Positions 24,943 to 33,437 of a stretch of DNA of 64,000 nt are shown here, one piece after another. The stretch is from Anaerolineae bacterium (GTDB lineage Bacteria > Chloroflexota > Anaerolineae > Promineifilales > Promineifilaceae): positions 1 to 64,000 of the forward strand of contig JADLAX010000095.1 in NCBI GenBank assembly GCA_020848035.1, written 5' to 3'. The translations under genes were made by a program, and so were the position numbers. The notes beneath the pieces were generated by a model. The model did no database searches, had not been told where the DNA came from, and saw only the letters and a program-made list of their open reading frames with translations. Within the stretch, counting starts at the first letter, position 1. Every line of letters starts with the position of its first letter.

Positions 24943-25305
24943 TCAGCCTGTTTCCGTACGGTAAGAAGCGGGAATTAGTTTCGCCTGGGCCAATAACTGC
25001 AAAACGGCCGTTTCTACCTCGGCAAAAGAAGCCTCAGGCAAAAGCGGCCGTGCTATCCATACACAATCCCAACCCGGTTGAATTTTGTCCAGGTGCAAAC
25101 GAACAGCTTCACGCAGGTAACGTCTGGCCCGGTTCCGTACTACTGCCTTGCCCACCCGCCGACTGGCAATAAATGCAAATCGGCTAGCCTCAGCATCCCC
25201 CTGCCCAATCACCAGAATACAAAGCGGGTGACGCCAGCTGCGCCCGCGCTGCTGCGCTACCTTCAGGTCAGCCGAGCGCCTCAGGCGGTGGGGTTGTGGC
25301 AGCAT
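24943..25305 (-). CDS. rnpA: Ribonuclease P protein component
   Basis: The 120-residue protein has the RnpA signature RVGKAVVRNRARRYLREAVR (about 69-88), preceded by the LRRSADLKVAQQRG start of the family. It is the protein subunit of RNase P, which removes the 5' leader of tRNA precursors. It begins 21 bp after rpmH, the standard order. Confidence 0.93.
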   Translation of the reverse strand: MLPQPHRLRRSADLKVAQQRGRSWRHPLCILVIGQGDAEASRFAFIASRRVGKAVVRNRARRYLREAVRLHLDKIQPGWDCVWIARPLLPEASFAEVETAVLQLLAQAKLIPASYRTETG

Positions 25306-25326
25306 ACATCAGACAACCGGAGGGAA

Positions 25327-25551
25327 CTACTTCCCCCCGCCAAAACGTTTCACCGAACGGTAAGCCGTAGCTGAAGAACCATTCCAGTTAATCCGCTTGA
25401 CGTGATCATTCATTTCAACAGTCAGTTTAAGACGCCCTTTGGCGCGGCGGCTCTTCAACACATCGCGGCCACCTTTGGTCTTCATACGCTGGCGAAAGCC
25501 GTGAACCCGTTTCCGGCGGCGAATTTTTGGTTGATAAGTACGCTTTGGCAT
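25327..25551 (-). CDS. rpmH: Ribosomal protein L34 with a C-terminal extension
   Basis: Residues 1-45 are ordinary bL34 (KRTYQPKIRRRKRVHGFRQR, then TKGGRDVLKSRRAKGRLKL). About 29 more residues follow, ending in SVKRFGGGK, making 74 against the usual 44-47. The start has an AGGAG site at 25558-25562. L34 is the first gene of the rpmH-rnpA-yidD-yidC-jag unit. The extension is basic and could be an added rRNA contact; the conserved rnpA frame directly after shows that the stop is real. Confidence 0.93.
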   Translation of the reverse strand: MPKRTYQPKIRRRKRVHGFRQRMKTKGGRDVLKSRRAKGRLKLTVEMNDHVKRINWNGSSATAYRSVKRFGGGK

Positions 25552-25564
25552 AAGAAGTTCTCCT

Positions 25565-25589
25565 AAAAAAACCAGGGCTTGAAGCCCTG
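25565..25589 (-). terminator. Leader hairpin with T run just before rpmH
   Basis: On the minus strand CAGGGCTT and AAGCCCTG pair (25573-25589) and are followed by seven T residues. The ribosome-binding site comes directly after. It looks like an intrinsic terminator within the leader, about 95 nt from the promoter, so it may attenuate transcription. Confidence 0.6.
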
Positions 25590-25683
25590 AGGTTGATATC
25601 CATTGAGTTTAACGGCCGTTACCTTCTTGATTCATAACAAAAACAAGGGTAATGACCTCGTTTCATCCTGTAAACGACGGAAA

Positions 25684-25712
25684 ATTATACCCAAGCCCCA
25701 GAGGCTGGTCAA
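25684..25712 (-). promoter_or_regulatory. Promoter of the rpmH operon
   Basis: On the minus strand TTGACC (25712-25707), a 17-bp spacer and TATAAT (25689-25684) make a near-consensus sigma-70 promoter. Transcription would run through a leader of about 125 nt into rpmH. Confidence 0.75.
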
Positions 25713-25774
25713 ATGATTTTTAGAGCAATGTTAGCGGAAATGATGACAGATCATGGGCAACCCAGGCGGTTGCA

Positions 25775-25830
25775 GCCCGTGAAACGTGAAACGTAACGAG
25801 ATAACACTCACGTTTCACGTTTCACGTTTT
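25775..25830. repeat. Inverted heptad repeat (gtgaaac / gtttcac type)
   Basis: Units cgtgaaacgtgaaacg on one side and cacgtttcacgtttcacg on the other can fold into a hairpin. It lies between the murA stop and the rpmH promoter. Sister arrays are at 41857-41926 and 45138-45188. Confidence 0.75.
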
Positions 25831-27121
25831 AGGAAACCCGCTCGATGTGCGCTCCCAACCCTTGCAGCTTCATCTCAATCTGCTCGTAACCGCGATCAAT
25901 TTGCTGAATGTTGTTGATGGTGCTGGTGCCCGTGGCGCACAGCGCCGCCAAAATCATGGCCATACCGGCGCGAATGTCTGGGCTGGGCACGCCATGCGGG
26001 CTGGCGTTGAGCCGGTTGCGACCCAAAATCATCACCCGGTGCGGATCGCACAGCACAATGCGTGCCCCCATGAAGGTAAGATTGTCCACAAAGAAGAAGC
26101 GGCTCTCGTACATCCAGTCGTGCAGCAGCACTGAGCCTTCGGACTGGGTGGCAATCACCACGGCGATGCTCATCAGGTCTGGGGGGAAACCGGGCCAGGG
26201 CATCGGCTTTATTTCGGGGATACGGCCGCCCAGCGCCGGTTTAATCTGCATGGGCTGGTTCGCTGGCACGATAATGTCCTGACCGTCATCATGCCAGCAC
26301 ACGCCCAACTTTTCATACACGATGCGGATCATGCCCAGATTTTCTGGCTGGGCATCCTGAATGCGAATCGCGCCGCCCGTAACGGCCGCTGCGCCGATAA
26401 AGCTGCCCACCTCCATAAAATCAGACCCCAGACGGAATTCACCCCCACACAGGCGATCCACTCCGTCAATCATCAAACGGTTGCTGCCAATGCCGCTGAT
26501 GCGTGCGCCCAGGCTGTTGAGGAAGTTACACAAGTCACGCACGTGCGGTTCGCAGGCGGCATTGTCGATGACTGTTTCGCCTTTGGCCAGGGCGGCAGCC
26601 ATGATGGTGTTTTCGGTGGCGGTGACGCTGGCTTCCGGCAGCAGGAGGTAACCCGCACCATGAAGGCCATCGGCATTCATGTGGAACAGGCCGCGCGTTT
26701 TCATTTCCACGGCCGTTCCCAACGCCTCTAACGCCCGGATGTGGGTATCCAACGGCCGTCCGCCAATCACATCCCCACCCGGCAAGGGCAGCGTCACCTG
26801 CCCCATGCGGGCCAACATCGGCCCAGAAAAAACAAATGAGGCACGAATTTTGCTGGCCAGATGGCTGTCCAGCTCCGTTTTACGGACTTCGGCGGCATGA
26901 ATGCGCCAGCTGCCATCGCCAAGATCGGTGACCTCGGCACCCAAATCAGCCAGCAAATCCAGGGTAAACATGACGTCTTGAATACGGGGCACATTGTGCA
27001 GCACAACCGGCTCATCCGTTAGCAGGCAAGCAGGCAGCAGCTTGAGGGCTGCATTTTTGTTACCGCTAACCTTAACCGTCCCACTGAGCGAATGCCCACC
27101 TTCAATCACAAACCGTTCCAT
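25829..27121 (-). CDS. murA: UDP-N-acetylglucosamine 1-carboxyvinyltransferase (Asp variant)
   Basis: The start is set at 27121 (MERFVIEGGHSLSG); the upstream frame has no similarity to MurA. The 430-residue enzyme carries NKNAALKLLPA at the N-terminus and the active-site loop LPGGDVIGGRPLDTH. It transfers enolpyruvate from PEP to UDP-GlcNAc, the first committed step of peptidoglycan synthesis. Where E. coli has catalytic Cys115 (GGCxIG), this protein has Asp117. The same change in Mycobacterium and Chlamydia makes MurA insensitive to fosfomycin. Confidence 0.95.
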   Translation of the reverse strand: MERFVIEGGHSLSGTVKVSGNKNAALKLLPACLLTDEPVVLHNVPRIQDVMFTLDLLADLGAEVTDLGDGSWRIHAAEVRKTELDSHLASKIRASFVFSGPMLARMGQVTLPLPGGDVIGGRPLDTHIRALEALGTAVEMKTRGLFHMNADGLHGAGYLLLPEASVTATENTIMAAALAKGETVIDNAACEPHVRDLCNFLNSLGARISGIGSNRLMIDGVDRLCGGEFRLGSDFMEVGSFIGAAAVTGGAIRIQDAQPENLGMIRIVYEKLGVCWHDDGQDIIVPANQPMQIKPALGGRIPEIKPMPWPGFPPDLMSIAVVIATQSEGSVLLHDWMYESRFFFVDNLTFMGARIVLCDPHRVMILGRNRLNASPHGVPSPDIRAGMAMILAALCATGTSTINNIQQIDRGYEQIEMKLQGLGAHIERVS

Positions 27122-27280
27122 TGCTTTTTCCTTTTGTTGCTTCTCTTCTCTCTTCCACGCAAAGGGTGTGTAGATTCTAACGGGCAGCGCAGAGGGACAC
27201 AAATTAGCAAAACAAATGCTCACCCGGTGTTTAATCAACTTTTGGTTGTCTTAGCGCCAGGGCCGGGCTACACTTTGCCC

Positions 27281-28051
27281 ATGCCCACCATCACCCTGCC
27301 TCAGAGCGAGCTTTTTTACGCCCCATTTTTACCGTCCGATGCCCAACAAACCGTGATTTTAATCCACGGCGCAGGCAGTTCACACCTGACCTGGCCCGGT
27401 GCCCTGCGCCGCCTGCCGCAAACGGCCGTCTACGCCCTCGACTTGCCAGGACACGGCCGTTCTGCCTTACCGGGTCGCCAATCGGTTATTGACTATGCGC
27501 AGGATGTGGTTCAGTTTATGGAGGCGCTGGCATTGGAAAATGTGGTGCTGCTGGGGCATTCGCTGGGCGGAGCCATTGCCCAGCAAATTGGGCTGGCCCC
27601 GCCGCCCGGCGTGGTGGGCCTGATCCTGCTGGGCACCGGGGCCAGGCTACGCGTCGCTCCCGCCTTCACCGAAGGCATCCAGGCCAATTTTCCGGCCACA
27701 GTCGATTTGCTCAACCACTCGTTCTGGGGCACGGCACCCGATCCAGCCATTTTCGCCACCAGCCGCGACAATATGCTCACCTGCCCACCCGAGGTGATGC
27801 TGGGCGACTTTCTGGCCTGCGACCAGTTCGATTTGCGGAACCGCCTGGCAGAAATTGCCTTGCCCACACTGGTCATCAGCAGCGGCCACGACCAGATGAC
27901 CCCGGCCAAATTCGGCCGCTTTCTGGCAGAGCAGCTGCCCCAGGCGGAGTTTGCCCTCATCGAAGAAGCGGGCCACATGATGATGCTGGAATTCCCCGAA
28001 CGAGTGGCCCGGTTGGTGCAGGACTTTCTGGCAAAACTACCCGGAGCGTAA
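27281..28051 (+). CDS. Alpha/beta hydrolase
   Basis: The 256-residue protein starts at ATG 27281, after the murA divergent region. It has the oxyanion segment LIHGAGSSHLTW, the nucleophile elbow LLGHSLGGAIA (about 95-105), an acidic residue near SSGHDQMTP and the final His in EEAGHMMMLEFP. This is a canonical catalytic triad. The substrate is not predictable; esterase or lipase-like activity is typical. Confidence 0.85.
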   Translation: MPTITLPQSELFYAPFLPSDAQQTVILIHGAGSSHLTWPGALRRLPQTAVYALDLPGHGRSALPGRQSVIDYAQDVVQFMEALALENVVLLGHSLGGAIAQQIGLAPPPGVVGLILLGTGARLRVAPAFTEGIQANFPATVDLLNHSFWGTAPDPAIFATSRDNMLTCPPEVMLGDFLACDQFDLRNRLAEIALPTLVISSGHDQMTPAKFGRFLAEQLPQAEFALIEEAGHMMMLEFPERVARLVQDFLAKLPGA

Positions 28052-28054
28052 ACA

Positions 28055-28092
28055 AAAACGGCCGTTCCTTGCGGGAAACGGCCGTTTCACTT
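28055..28092 (+). terminator. Hairpin built from two ACGGCCGT octamers
   Basis: Arms aaacggccgttcc (28056-28068) and ggaaacggccgttt (28074-28087) pair with small mismatches after the hydrolase stop. A short T-rich tract follows (ttcactttc). The arms are two copies of the window-wide palindrome, which here may serve as a terminator. Confidence 0.55.
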
Positions 28093-28131
28093 TCAGATTG
28101 GCCCAATCTTATTCGTTATGTGAGACACGGC

Positions 28132-28521
28132 TCAGTGGCTCAACACCACCTGCCGGGATAACACGCCAGCCACGGTTTGCAGCAGCTCGTCGGCCGTAAA
28201 CGGCTTGGGCAACGAGCGATCCGCCACGCTGCGCAGCCCTTTCACCAGCTCATTGTTGCTGGTACCGCTGGAAATAGCAATGATGGGGATGGTGCGCGTT
28301 TCGGCCATCTGGCGCAGCTGTTTGGCGGCCGCGTAGCCATCCAAAACCGGCATTTCCGCATCCATCAACACCACGTCAGGCCGTTCAGATTGGGCCAGGA
28401 CCAGGCCATCGGCTCCATTTTCCGCCTGCAACACGCGGGCGGCGGGAAAAGCCAGGGTGAGAAAATCGGTGAGCACCATGCGGACTGCTAAATTATCGTC
28501 AACCACTAAAACCGCTTTCAT
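28132..28521 (-). CDS. Stand-alone response regulator receiver
   Basis: The 129-residue protein is a single CheY-like receiver: acidic pair VVDDN, phospho-Asp in DVVLMDAEMP (about residue 58), Ser/Thr switch AISSG and Lys in LPKPF. It has no output domain. It would pass a signal from a histidine kinase to a partner by binding, but no kinase is nearby. A second such protein lies at 33029. Confidence 0.88.
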   Translation of the reverse strand: MKAVLVVDDNLAVRMVLTDFLTLAFPAARVLQAENGADGLVLAQSERPDVVLMDAEMPVLDGYAAAKQLRQMAETRTIPIIAISSGTSNNELVKGLRSVADRSLPKPFTADELLQTVAGVLSRQVVLSH

Positions 28522-28711
28522 CTTATCACTCCTTCAACAACTAAAGACAACTTCTCAACTTTGTGGGCAATTTATCTTAAGTATGGAGGAAGGAACGGCC
28601 GTTGACTGTGAATCATCCCGCAACCTCATCGATCAAGTTACTACAGGCCGGATGTGCGCTAAACCCACCACCAGACGTAACCTACTTTACAGGCAACTTC
28701 TGGCAGCTGCG

Positions 28712-29323
28712 CTAGCCGGTAGACTCGCGCAGCAGAGCACGCAGCCGGGGTGCAATCGCCTGCATCGCCCGCCCCCGATGGCTGATCTGGTGCTTTTGTG
28801 CCGCATCAAGCTGGGCCATGGTTTGGCCAAACTCCGGCAGGTAAAAGACGGGGTCGTAGCCAAAGCCGTTGTTCCCCGCCGGCGCATGGGCAATGCGCCC
28901 TTCGCACACCCCCTCAGCTTCACCCAGCAGGGTGCCATCCGGGGCTGCCAGCACAATGACACAGCAAAAGCGTGCCGTACGCTGCGCATCCGGCACGTGT
29001 TTGATATCGTCGAGTAATTTTTGGTAGCGTTGAACGGCCGTTAACCCCTCCCCCCCATAACGCGCCGTGTACACACCGGGTGCGCCGTCCAGCGCATCCA
29101 CCTCCAGGCCAGAATCATCGGCCAAAGTGAGTAAGCCTGTTTCGGCGGCATAAGCCTGGGCTTTTAACACGCCATTCTCGCGAAAGGTGTGGCCCGTTTC
29201 GACCACATCCTGCGTCACCCCCACGTCATCCAGACTGAGCCATTCAATCGCCATGTCTTGCAGCATGTCCGCAAACTCGGTCACCTTGCCCTTGTTATGT
29301 GTGGCAACCAACAATTTTCTCAT
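28712..29323 (-). CDS. rdgB: Non-canonical purine NTP pyrophosphatase
   Basis: The start at 29323 gives 203 residues, the usual length, with the N-terminal LLVATHNKGKVTEF motif. Further motifs are ADDSGLEVDALDGAPGVY and ISHRGRA. It hydrolyses dITP, XTP and related nucleotides and so keeps them out of DNA and RNA. It is divergent from the yceD-obgE genes. Confidence 0.92.
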   Translation of the reverse strand: MRKLLVATHNKGKVTEFADMLQDMAIEWLSLDDVGVTQDVVETGHTFRENGVLKAQAYAAETGLLTLADDSGLEVDALDGAPGVYTARYGGEGLTAVQRYQKLLDDIKHVPDAQRTARFCCVIVLAAPDGTLLGEAEGVCEGRIAHAPAGNNGFGYDPVFYLPEFGQTMAQLDAAQKHQISHRGRAMQAIAPRLRALLRESTG

Positions 29324-29385
29324 ACTCACACTCCTGTCTCCGTTATGAACAGATGAGCCTTTTTTATGTTTCGCAAAGCGTATGT

Positions 29386-29391
29386 TATACT
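29386..29391 (+). promoter_or_regulatory. Probable -10 box before yceD
   Basis: TATACT lies 34 bp before the yceD ATG (29425), which has a strong AGGGAGGG site. The -35 region (near 29363) is weak. Confidence 0.35.
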
Positions 29392-29424
29392 CCGTTCCTA
29401 ACTTTAACAGAAGGGAGGGACCCC

Positions 29425-29946
29425 ATGACAAGTAAACGCCCTTCACGACTCCGCTTTAACTTTGGTTTCTTCTTAGAAGCCACCTTAGGCACAAGTCGCA
29501 CCATTGAACTGGACTACCCCACCATTGAGGTAGAAGATTTAACATTAAGCCCATTGGCAGGCACATTTACGGCCACACGAACCTCAGAAGGTGTCTACCT
29601 GAGAGGAACGCTAAACAGCACCCTGGTAGGGCAGTGTGTGCGCTGCCTTGAACCAGCCACCACGCCCATCTCCATGCAGATGGATGACCTGTTCTACTAC
29701 CCGCCGCATATCGCGCCGGAAGGTGAGCATGCCATCGGGGAAGATGGTTTTATTGATCTGGCACCGCTGGTACGCGAATTGGCCGTGCTGGAAACACCCA
29801 TCCAACCCACCTGCCGACCAGACTGCCAGGGCTTATGCATAGAATGTGGCCAAAACCTCAACGAAGGCGATTGCGGCTGCGAACCGAATCCAATCGACCC
29901 GCGCCTGAGCGCCCTCCAACAGCTTTTGAACCCGTCTGACAATTAA
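29425..29946 (+). CDS. yceD: YceD/DUF177 family protein
   Basis: The 173-residue protein starts at 29425 after aagggaggg. It contains CVRCLEP in the middle and CQGLCIECGQNLNEGDCGC at the end, the Cys pattern of bacterial DUF177, linked to 23S rRNA accumulation. In most genomes the next gene is rpmF (L32), but here obgE follows after seven bases. Confidence 0.85.
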   Translation: MTSKRPSRLRFNFGFFLEATLGTSRTIELDYPTIEVEDLTLSPLAGTFTATRTSEGVYLRGTLNSTLVGQCVRCLEPATTPISMQMDDLFYYPPHIAPEGEHAIGEDGFIDLAPLVRELAVLETPIQPTCRPDCQGLCIECGQNLNEGDCGCEPNPIDPRLSALQQLLNPSDN

Positions 29947-29952
29947 ACGAGT

Positions 29953-31215
29953 ATGTTTTTCGATCAAGCTAAAATTTACATCCGCAGCGGCAACGGCGGC
30001 GACGGAATGATCAGCTTCCGCAAAGAGAAGCATGTGCCTTATGGCGGCCCCGACGGCGGCGATGGCGGTGATGGGGGTGCGGTTGTGTTTACTGGCAGCC
30101 GTCACCTCAACAGCCTGATGCTGTTCAATCGGCAGGTCCACTTTAAGGCTGAGCACGGCACCCACGGCAGCAAGCAAAATCGCAGCGGCAAGCGGGGCGA
30201 AACGCTGCGAGTTGCCGTGCCAGCAGGCACCGTCATTCGCGATGCGGAGACCGGAGCTGTTTTGGCCGACATTACGTCTGAAGACCAGGAGATTATCCTG
30301 CTGGAAGGCGGCAAGGGCGGGCGCGGCAACAGCCATTTTGCCAGCAGCGTAAACCAGGCACCACGTGTCGCCGAGCGAGGCGAACCGGGCCATGAGCTGT
30401 GGATCACGCTAGAACTGAAGCTTATTGCGGATGTGGGCATTGTCGGCGTGCCCAATGCAGGCAAATCGACACTGCTGTCGGTGATTAGTGGGGCCAGCCC
30501 GAAGATTGCCAACTATCCATTTACCACGCTCCAGCCAAACCTGGGTGTGGTGGAACTGGACGATTACGAAACGTTTGTCGTGGCCGACATTCCCGGTTTG
30601 ATTGAAGGGGCGGCCAGCGGTATTGGCCTGGGGCATGATTTTTTGCGCCACGTGGAGCGCACGCGGGTACTGATTCACCTGCTGGACGGATCGGCCAAAG
30701 AACCGCTGGAAGAGTGGGCAATGATCAACCAGGAGCTGGCGATGTATGACGTGGCGCTGGAAAAACGGCCGCAGCTCGTCGTCCTCAATAAAATGGATTT
30801 ACCCGATGCCGTGGCCTGGGAGCCGCTCATCGAGGAAGAAGTCAAGAAGGCGGGCTACCCGTTTATGTCCATTTCGGCGGTGACGGGGCACAATGTGCGG
30901 CAAATGCTCAACCGGGTACGGCGCATGCTGGATGAAGCACCGCCACCCAAAACACGCCACGAGGACGAGATTGCCGTTATTCGCGCTGCCAATGATGAAG
31001 GGTTCACTATTGAGCGTGAGGTTGATGGGTGGCGTGTGCGCGGCAAGCAAATTGAACGCGTGGCGGCCATGACCTACTTTGAGTTTGACGCTACATTGAT
31101 GCGCTTCCAGAAAATTTTGGAGTCGATGGGCATTTCCAAGGCGCTGGCAGAGGCAGGGGTGCAGGTGGGCGACATCGTGCACATTGGCGAAGAAGAGCTG
31201 GAATGGGGTGAGTGA
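29953..31215 (+). CDS. obgE: GTPase Obg
   Basis: The 420-residue protein has the glycine-rich Obg fold (SGNGGDGMISFRKEK, GGKGGRGNSHFAS) to about residue 158. The G domain follows, with GVPNAGKST (about 166), DIPGLIEGA and NKMDLP. A C-terminal OCT domain ends in VGDIVHIGEEELEW. Obg is an essential ribosome-assembly and stress GTPase. Its stop overlaps the nadD start (GTGA). Confidence 0.95.
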   Translation: MFFDQAKIYIRSGNGGDGMISFRKEKHVPYGGPDGGDGGDGGAVVFTGSRHLNSLMLFNRQVHFKAEHGTHGSKQNRSGKRGETLRVAVPAGTVIRDAETGAVLADITSEDQEIILLEGGKGGRGNSHFASSVNQAPRVAERGEPGHELWITLELKLIADVGIVGVPNAGKSTLLSVISGASPKIANYPFTTLQPNLGVVELDDYETFVVADIPGLIEGAASGIGLGHDFLRHVERTRVLIHLLDGSAKEPLEEWAMINQELAMYDVALEKRPQLVVLNKMDLPDAVAWEPLIEEEVKKAGYPFMSISAVTGHNVRQMLNRVRRMLDEAPPPKTRHEDEIAVIRAANDEGFTIEREVDGWRVRGKQIERVAAMTYFEFDATLMRFQKILESMGISKALAEAGVQVGDIVHIGEEELEWGE

Positions 31216-31829
31216 GTACCGGGCAAAAAATCGGCTTGCTGGGCGGCACGTTTGATCCGCCGCATTGGGGGCATTTGTGGCTGGCAGAGCTGGCGCGGCA
31301 GCAGCTGGGGCTGGATAAAGTGCTCTTTTTGCCCGTGGGGCAGCCACCACACAAAGTTGGTCGGGAGATTACGGCCGTTTCCCACCGCATCCAACTCGTA
31401 TCCCTGGCCATCGAAACCAATCCCAACTTTGTTTTAGACACAACCGACTGTGCCCGACCTGCGCCACACAGCACAGTCACGCTGCTGCCCCTGCTGGCAC
31501 AAGCCTACCCGGAGGCCACCTTCTGGCTGCTGCTGGGCGGCGATTCGCTGCGCGACCTGCCCACCTGGACCGATCCGGCGCGGCTAATTACCCAGTGCCG
31601 CCTGGCGGTGCTGCCCCGGCCTGAAGCCATCATTGAGTGGGAGCGGTTGGCTACGGCCGTTCCTGGCATAAAAACGGCCGTCGATTGGCTGGCTGGCCCC
31701 ACCCTGTCGCTGTCGGCGACGGCCATTCGGGCGTGGTTGCGGGAAGGACATAGAGCGACATATTTGCTGCCAACGGCCGTAGCCGACTACATCACCCAGC
31801 ACCAGCTGTACCAGGCAAAAACTGGCTAA
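31212..31829 (+). CDS. nadD: Nicotinate-nucleotide adenylyltransferase
   Basis: The GTG start overlaps the last four bases of obgE. The 205-residue protein has LLGGTFDPPHWGHLW (about 9-23) and SATAIRAWLREG near the end, the two nucleotidyltransferase motifs. It makes NaAD from NaMN and ATP in NAD synthesis. It converges on the small zinc protein at 31826 with a 4-bp overlap. Confidence 0.93.
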   Translation: MSTGQKIGLLGGTFDPPHWGHLWLAELARQQLGLDKVLFLPVGQPPHKVGREITAVSHRIQLVSLAIETNPNFVLDTTDCARPAPHSTVTLLPLLAQAYPEATFWLLLGGDSLRDLPTWTDPARLITQCRLAVLPRPEAIIEWERLATAVPGIKTAVDWLAGPTLSLSATAIRAWLREGHRATYLLPTAVADYITQHQLYQAKTG

Positions 31830-32035
31830 CTTTCAGCTTCAGCTTCATCCTCGGCGGGGAGTTCAGGCGCATAGCGCTTCATTTGCGGCACGGATACTTT
31901 GATCGCCTTGCGGCAGTTGATGCACTCGACGGTGTGATACTTTTGCCGCTTCTCATCCGCTTTAGCGATGGCCTCGGCCAGGTAATCCCGGCTCAGGTTA
32001 AACGATTGACGGCAGTAATTACAACGAACGTTCAT
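31826..32035 (-). CDS. Small two-CxxC zinc-ribbon protein
   Basis: The 69-residue protein has CNYC near the N-terminus and CINC about 33 residues later, joined by a helix-forming, Lys-rich stretch, and an acidic tail EDEAEAES. A zinc ribbon is likely. The family is unknown to me. Its stop overlaps nadD in the tail-to-tail direction. Confidence 0.7.
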   Translation of the reverse strand: MNVRCNYCRQSFNLSRDYLAEAIAKADEKRQKYHTVECINCRKAIKVSVPQMKRYAPELPAEDEAEAES

Positions 32036-32062
32036 AAAAATTCTCCCTGTTGGTCAATGGCT

Positions 32063-32944
32063 TCATTGTAGCCCTTTTTGGCAGCGGTTAGCAACTTCAC
32101 ACCGGGCATCATAGTGCCACTGGACCTGGCCATAATCGCGACGGCCGTTCCCGCCCACCCGCATCAACCAGCACATCAAACGAGGCATCAGGGCATACAG
32201 GGCATAAACCGCGCCCAGGTAACGCGGCACGTTCACCACCGCACGCCGCCGGCGCAGGCCATTTATGACGGCTTTGGCGATGGCAGGGGGCGTGATGGTT
32301 GGGGCAAAGTCAACCCAGCGCGGCATCTTGCTAGATGTCACCTGCTGGCGGAAAAAGTTGGTACCCGCCACGGCCGCCGGGCGCACCAGCATGACGTGAA
32401 TTGGGGAGGTGGCCAGCTCCAGCTGCAAGATTTGCACGTAGGCATCCACTGCTGCCTTGAGGGCGCTGTAGCCCGCCAGCGTGGGTGTCACATACAACCG
32501 CCCCACCGAAGAACCGATGGTAACGATGTGCCCCCGCCCCGTCCGCCGCATGAAGGGCAGCACGGCCTGGGTGGCATAAACCATGCCAAAGTAGCCCACC
32601 TGCATCATCTTTTCCACGTCGGTGGCGGGCAAACATTCGGCCAGATCCCACCGGGCATAGACGGCATTGTTCACCAAAATGTCTATGCGCTGCGTTTGTT
32701 GGTAAACGGCCGTTACCCACCCCTCTACCGCTGCCTGATCCGCCACATCACACGCGCTAAAGTGGATTTGCGACGCCCAGGGGGAAACGGCCGTGGCCGC
32801 TCTGGCCTGTGCCAGATGCTCCTCGGCGATATCACAGACAAACACCTGCGCCCCATAATCCGCCAATGCCTGAGCAATCCCCCACCCAATTCCTTGCGCC
32901 CCACCGGTCACCAACGCCACCTGACCCGCCAAAAATGTACTCAT
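32063..32944 (-). CDS. Short-chain dehydrogenase/reductase
   Basis: The 293-residue protein has the NAD(P)-binding motif VTGGAQGIGWGIA (about 13-25), NNAVYA, a catalytic Ser in TIGSSVG and the YSALK Tyr-Lys pair. Length and motifs are classical SDR. The C-terminal 60 residues are hydrophobic and might touch the membrane. The substrate is unknown. Confidence 0.88.
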   Translation of the reverse strand: MSTFLAGQVALVTGGAQGIGWGIAQALADYGAQVFVCDIAEEHLAQARAATAVSPWASQIHFSACDVADQAAVEGWVTAVYQQTQRIDILVNNAVYARWDLAECLPATDVEKMMQVGYFGMVYATQAVLPFMRRTGRGHIVTIGSSVGRLYVTPTLAGYSALKAAVDAYVQILQLELATSPIHVMLVRPAAVAGTNFFRQQVTSSKMPRWVDFAPTITPPAIAKAVINGLRRRRAVVNVPRYLGAVYALYALMPRLMCWLMRVGGNGRRDYGQVQWHYDARCEVANRCQKGLQ

Positions 32945-33028
32945 CCTTACTTTTCTCCTCTAGAAGCACACACAAAGGCACTGTATAGTTGCTCCTTAGA
33001 CAACGATTTTTCCATTTGGCAACAAAAC

Positions 33029-33424
33029 ATGACCTTATCGAACCGACAACTTGCAGGGACCGCGTTAGTCATTGACGACCAGGAGACACTTTTAACCGTC
33101 GCGCTGGATATGCTCACGGCCAAAGGCATGAACGTGCTGACGGCGCAAAGTGGGCAGGAGGGCATTCGGCTGTACCAGGAACATGCCGAAAAGATTGATG
33201 TGGTACTGCTTGATATGAAGATGCCAGATTTAAATGGCGATGTGGTGTTTGCCCGGCTCAAGGCGCTCGACCCGGCGGTGCGGGTGATCCTTACCACAGG
33301 TTTTGAAGAGGAAGAGGTGCTGGCTCATTTTAACGGCCAGTCACCGGTCGCGTTTATGCAAAAGCCATACCGATTCCAAAATTTGGTGGAGATCATTGCC
33401 AGGGTATTGGCCAGAGAGCCATAA
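33029..33424 (+). CDS. Stand-alone response regulator receiver
   Basis: The start at 33029 (MTLSNRQLAG) gives 131 residues. The receiver has VIDDQE, phospho-Asp in VVLLDMKMPDLNG (about residue 64), TTG and QKPY. No output domain is attached. It is a second single-domain regulator with no kinase nearby. Confidence 0.85.
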   Translation: MTLSNRQLAGTALVIDDQETLLTVALDMLTAKGMNVLTAQSGQEGIRLYQEHAEKIDVVLLDMKMPDLNGDVVFARLKALDPAVRVILTTGFEEEEVLAHFNGQSPVAFMQKPYRFQNLVEIIARVLAREP

Positions 33425-33437
33425 CCCCAAGCCCAAC

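Noticed and set aside
25552..25828. Chromosome origin next to rpmH
   Set aside because: The rpmH block is often near oriC and dnaA, but I see no DnaA-box cluster or dnaA here; murA is the neighbour.
32078..33028. N-terminal extension of the response regulator at 33029
   Set aside because: It runs antisense through the dehydrogenase gene and has no receiver-related sequence before 33029.
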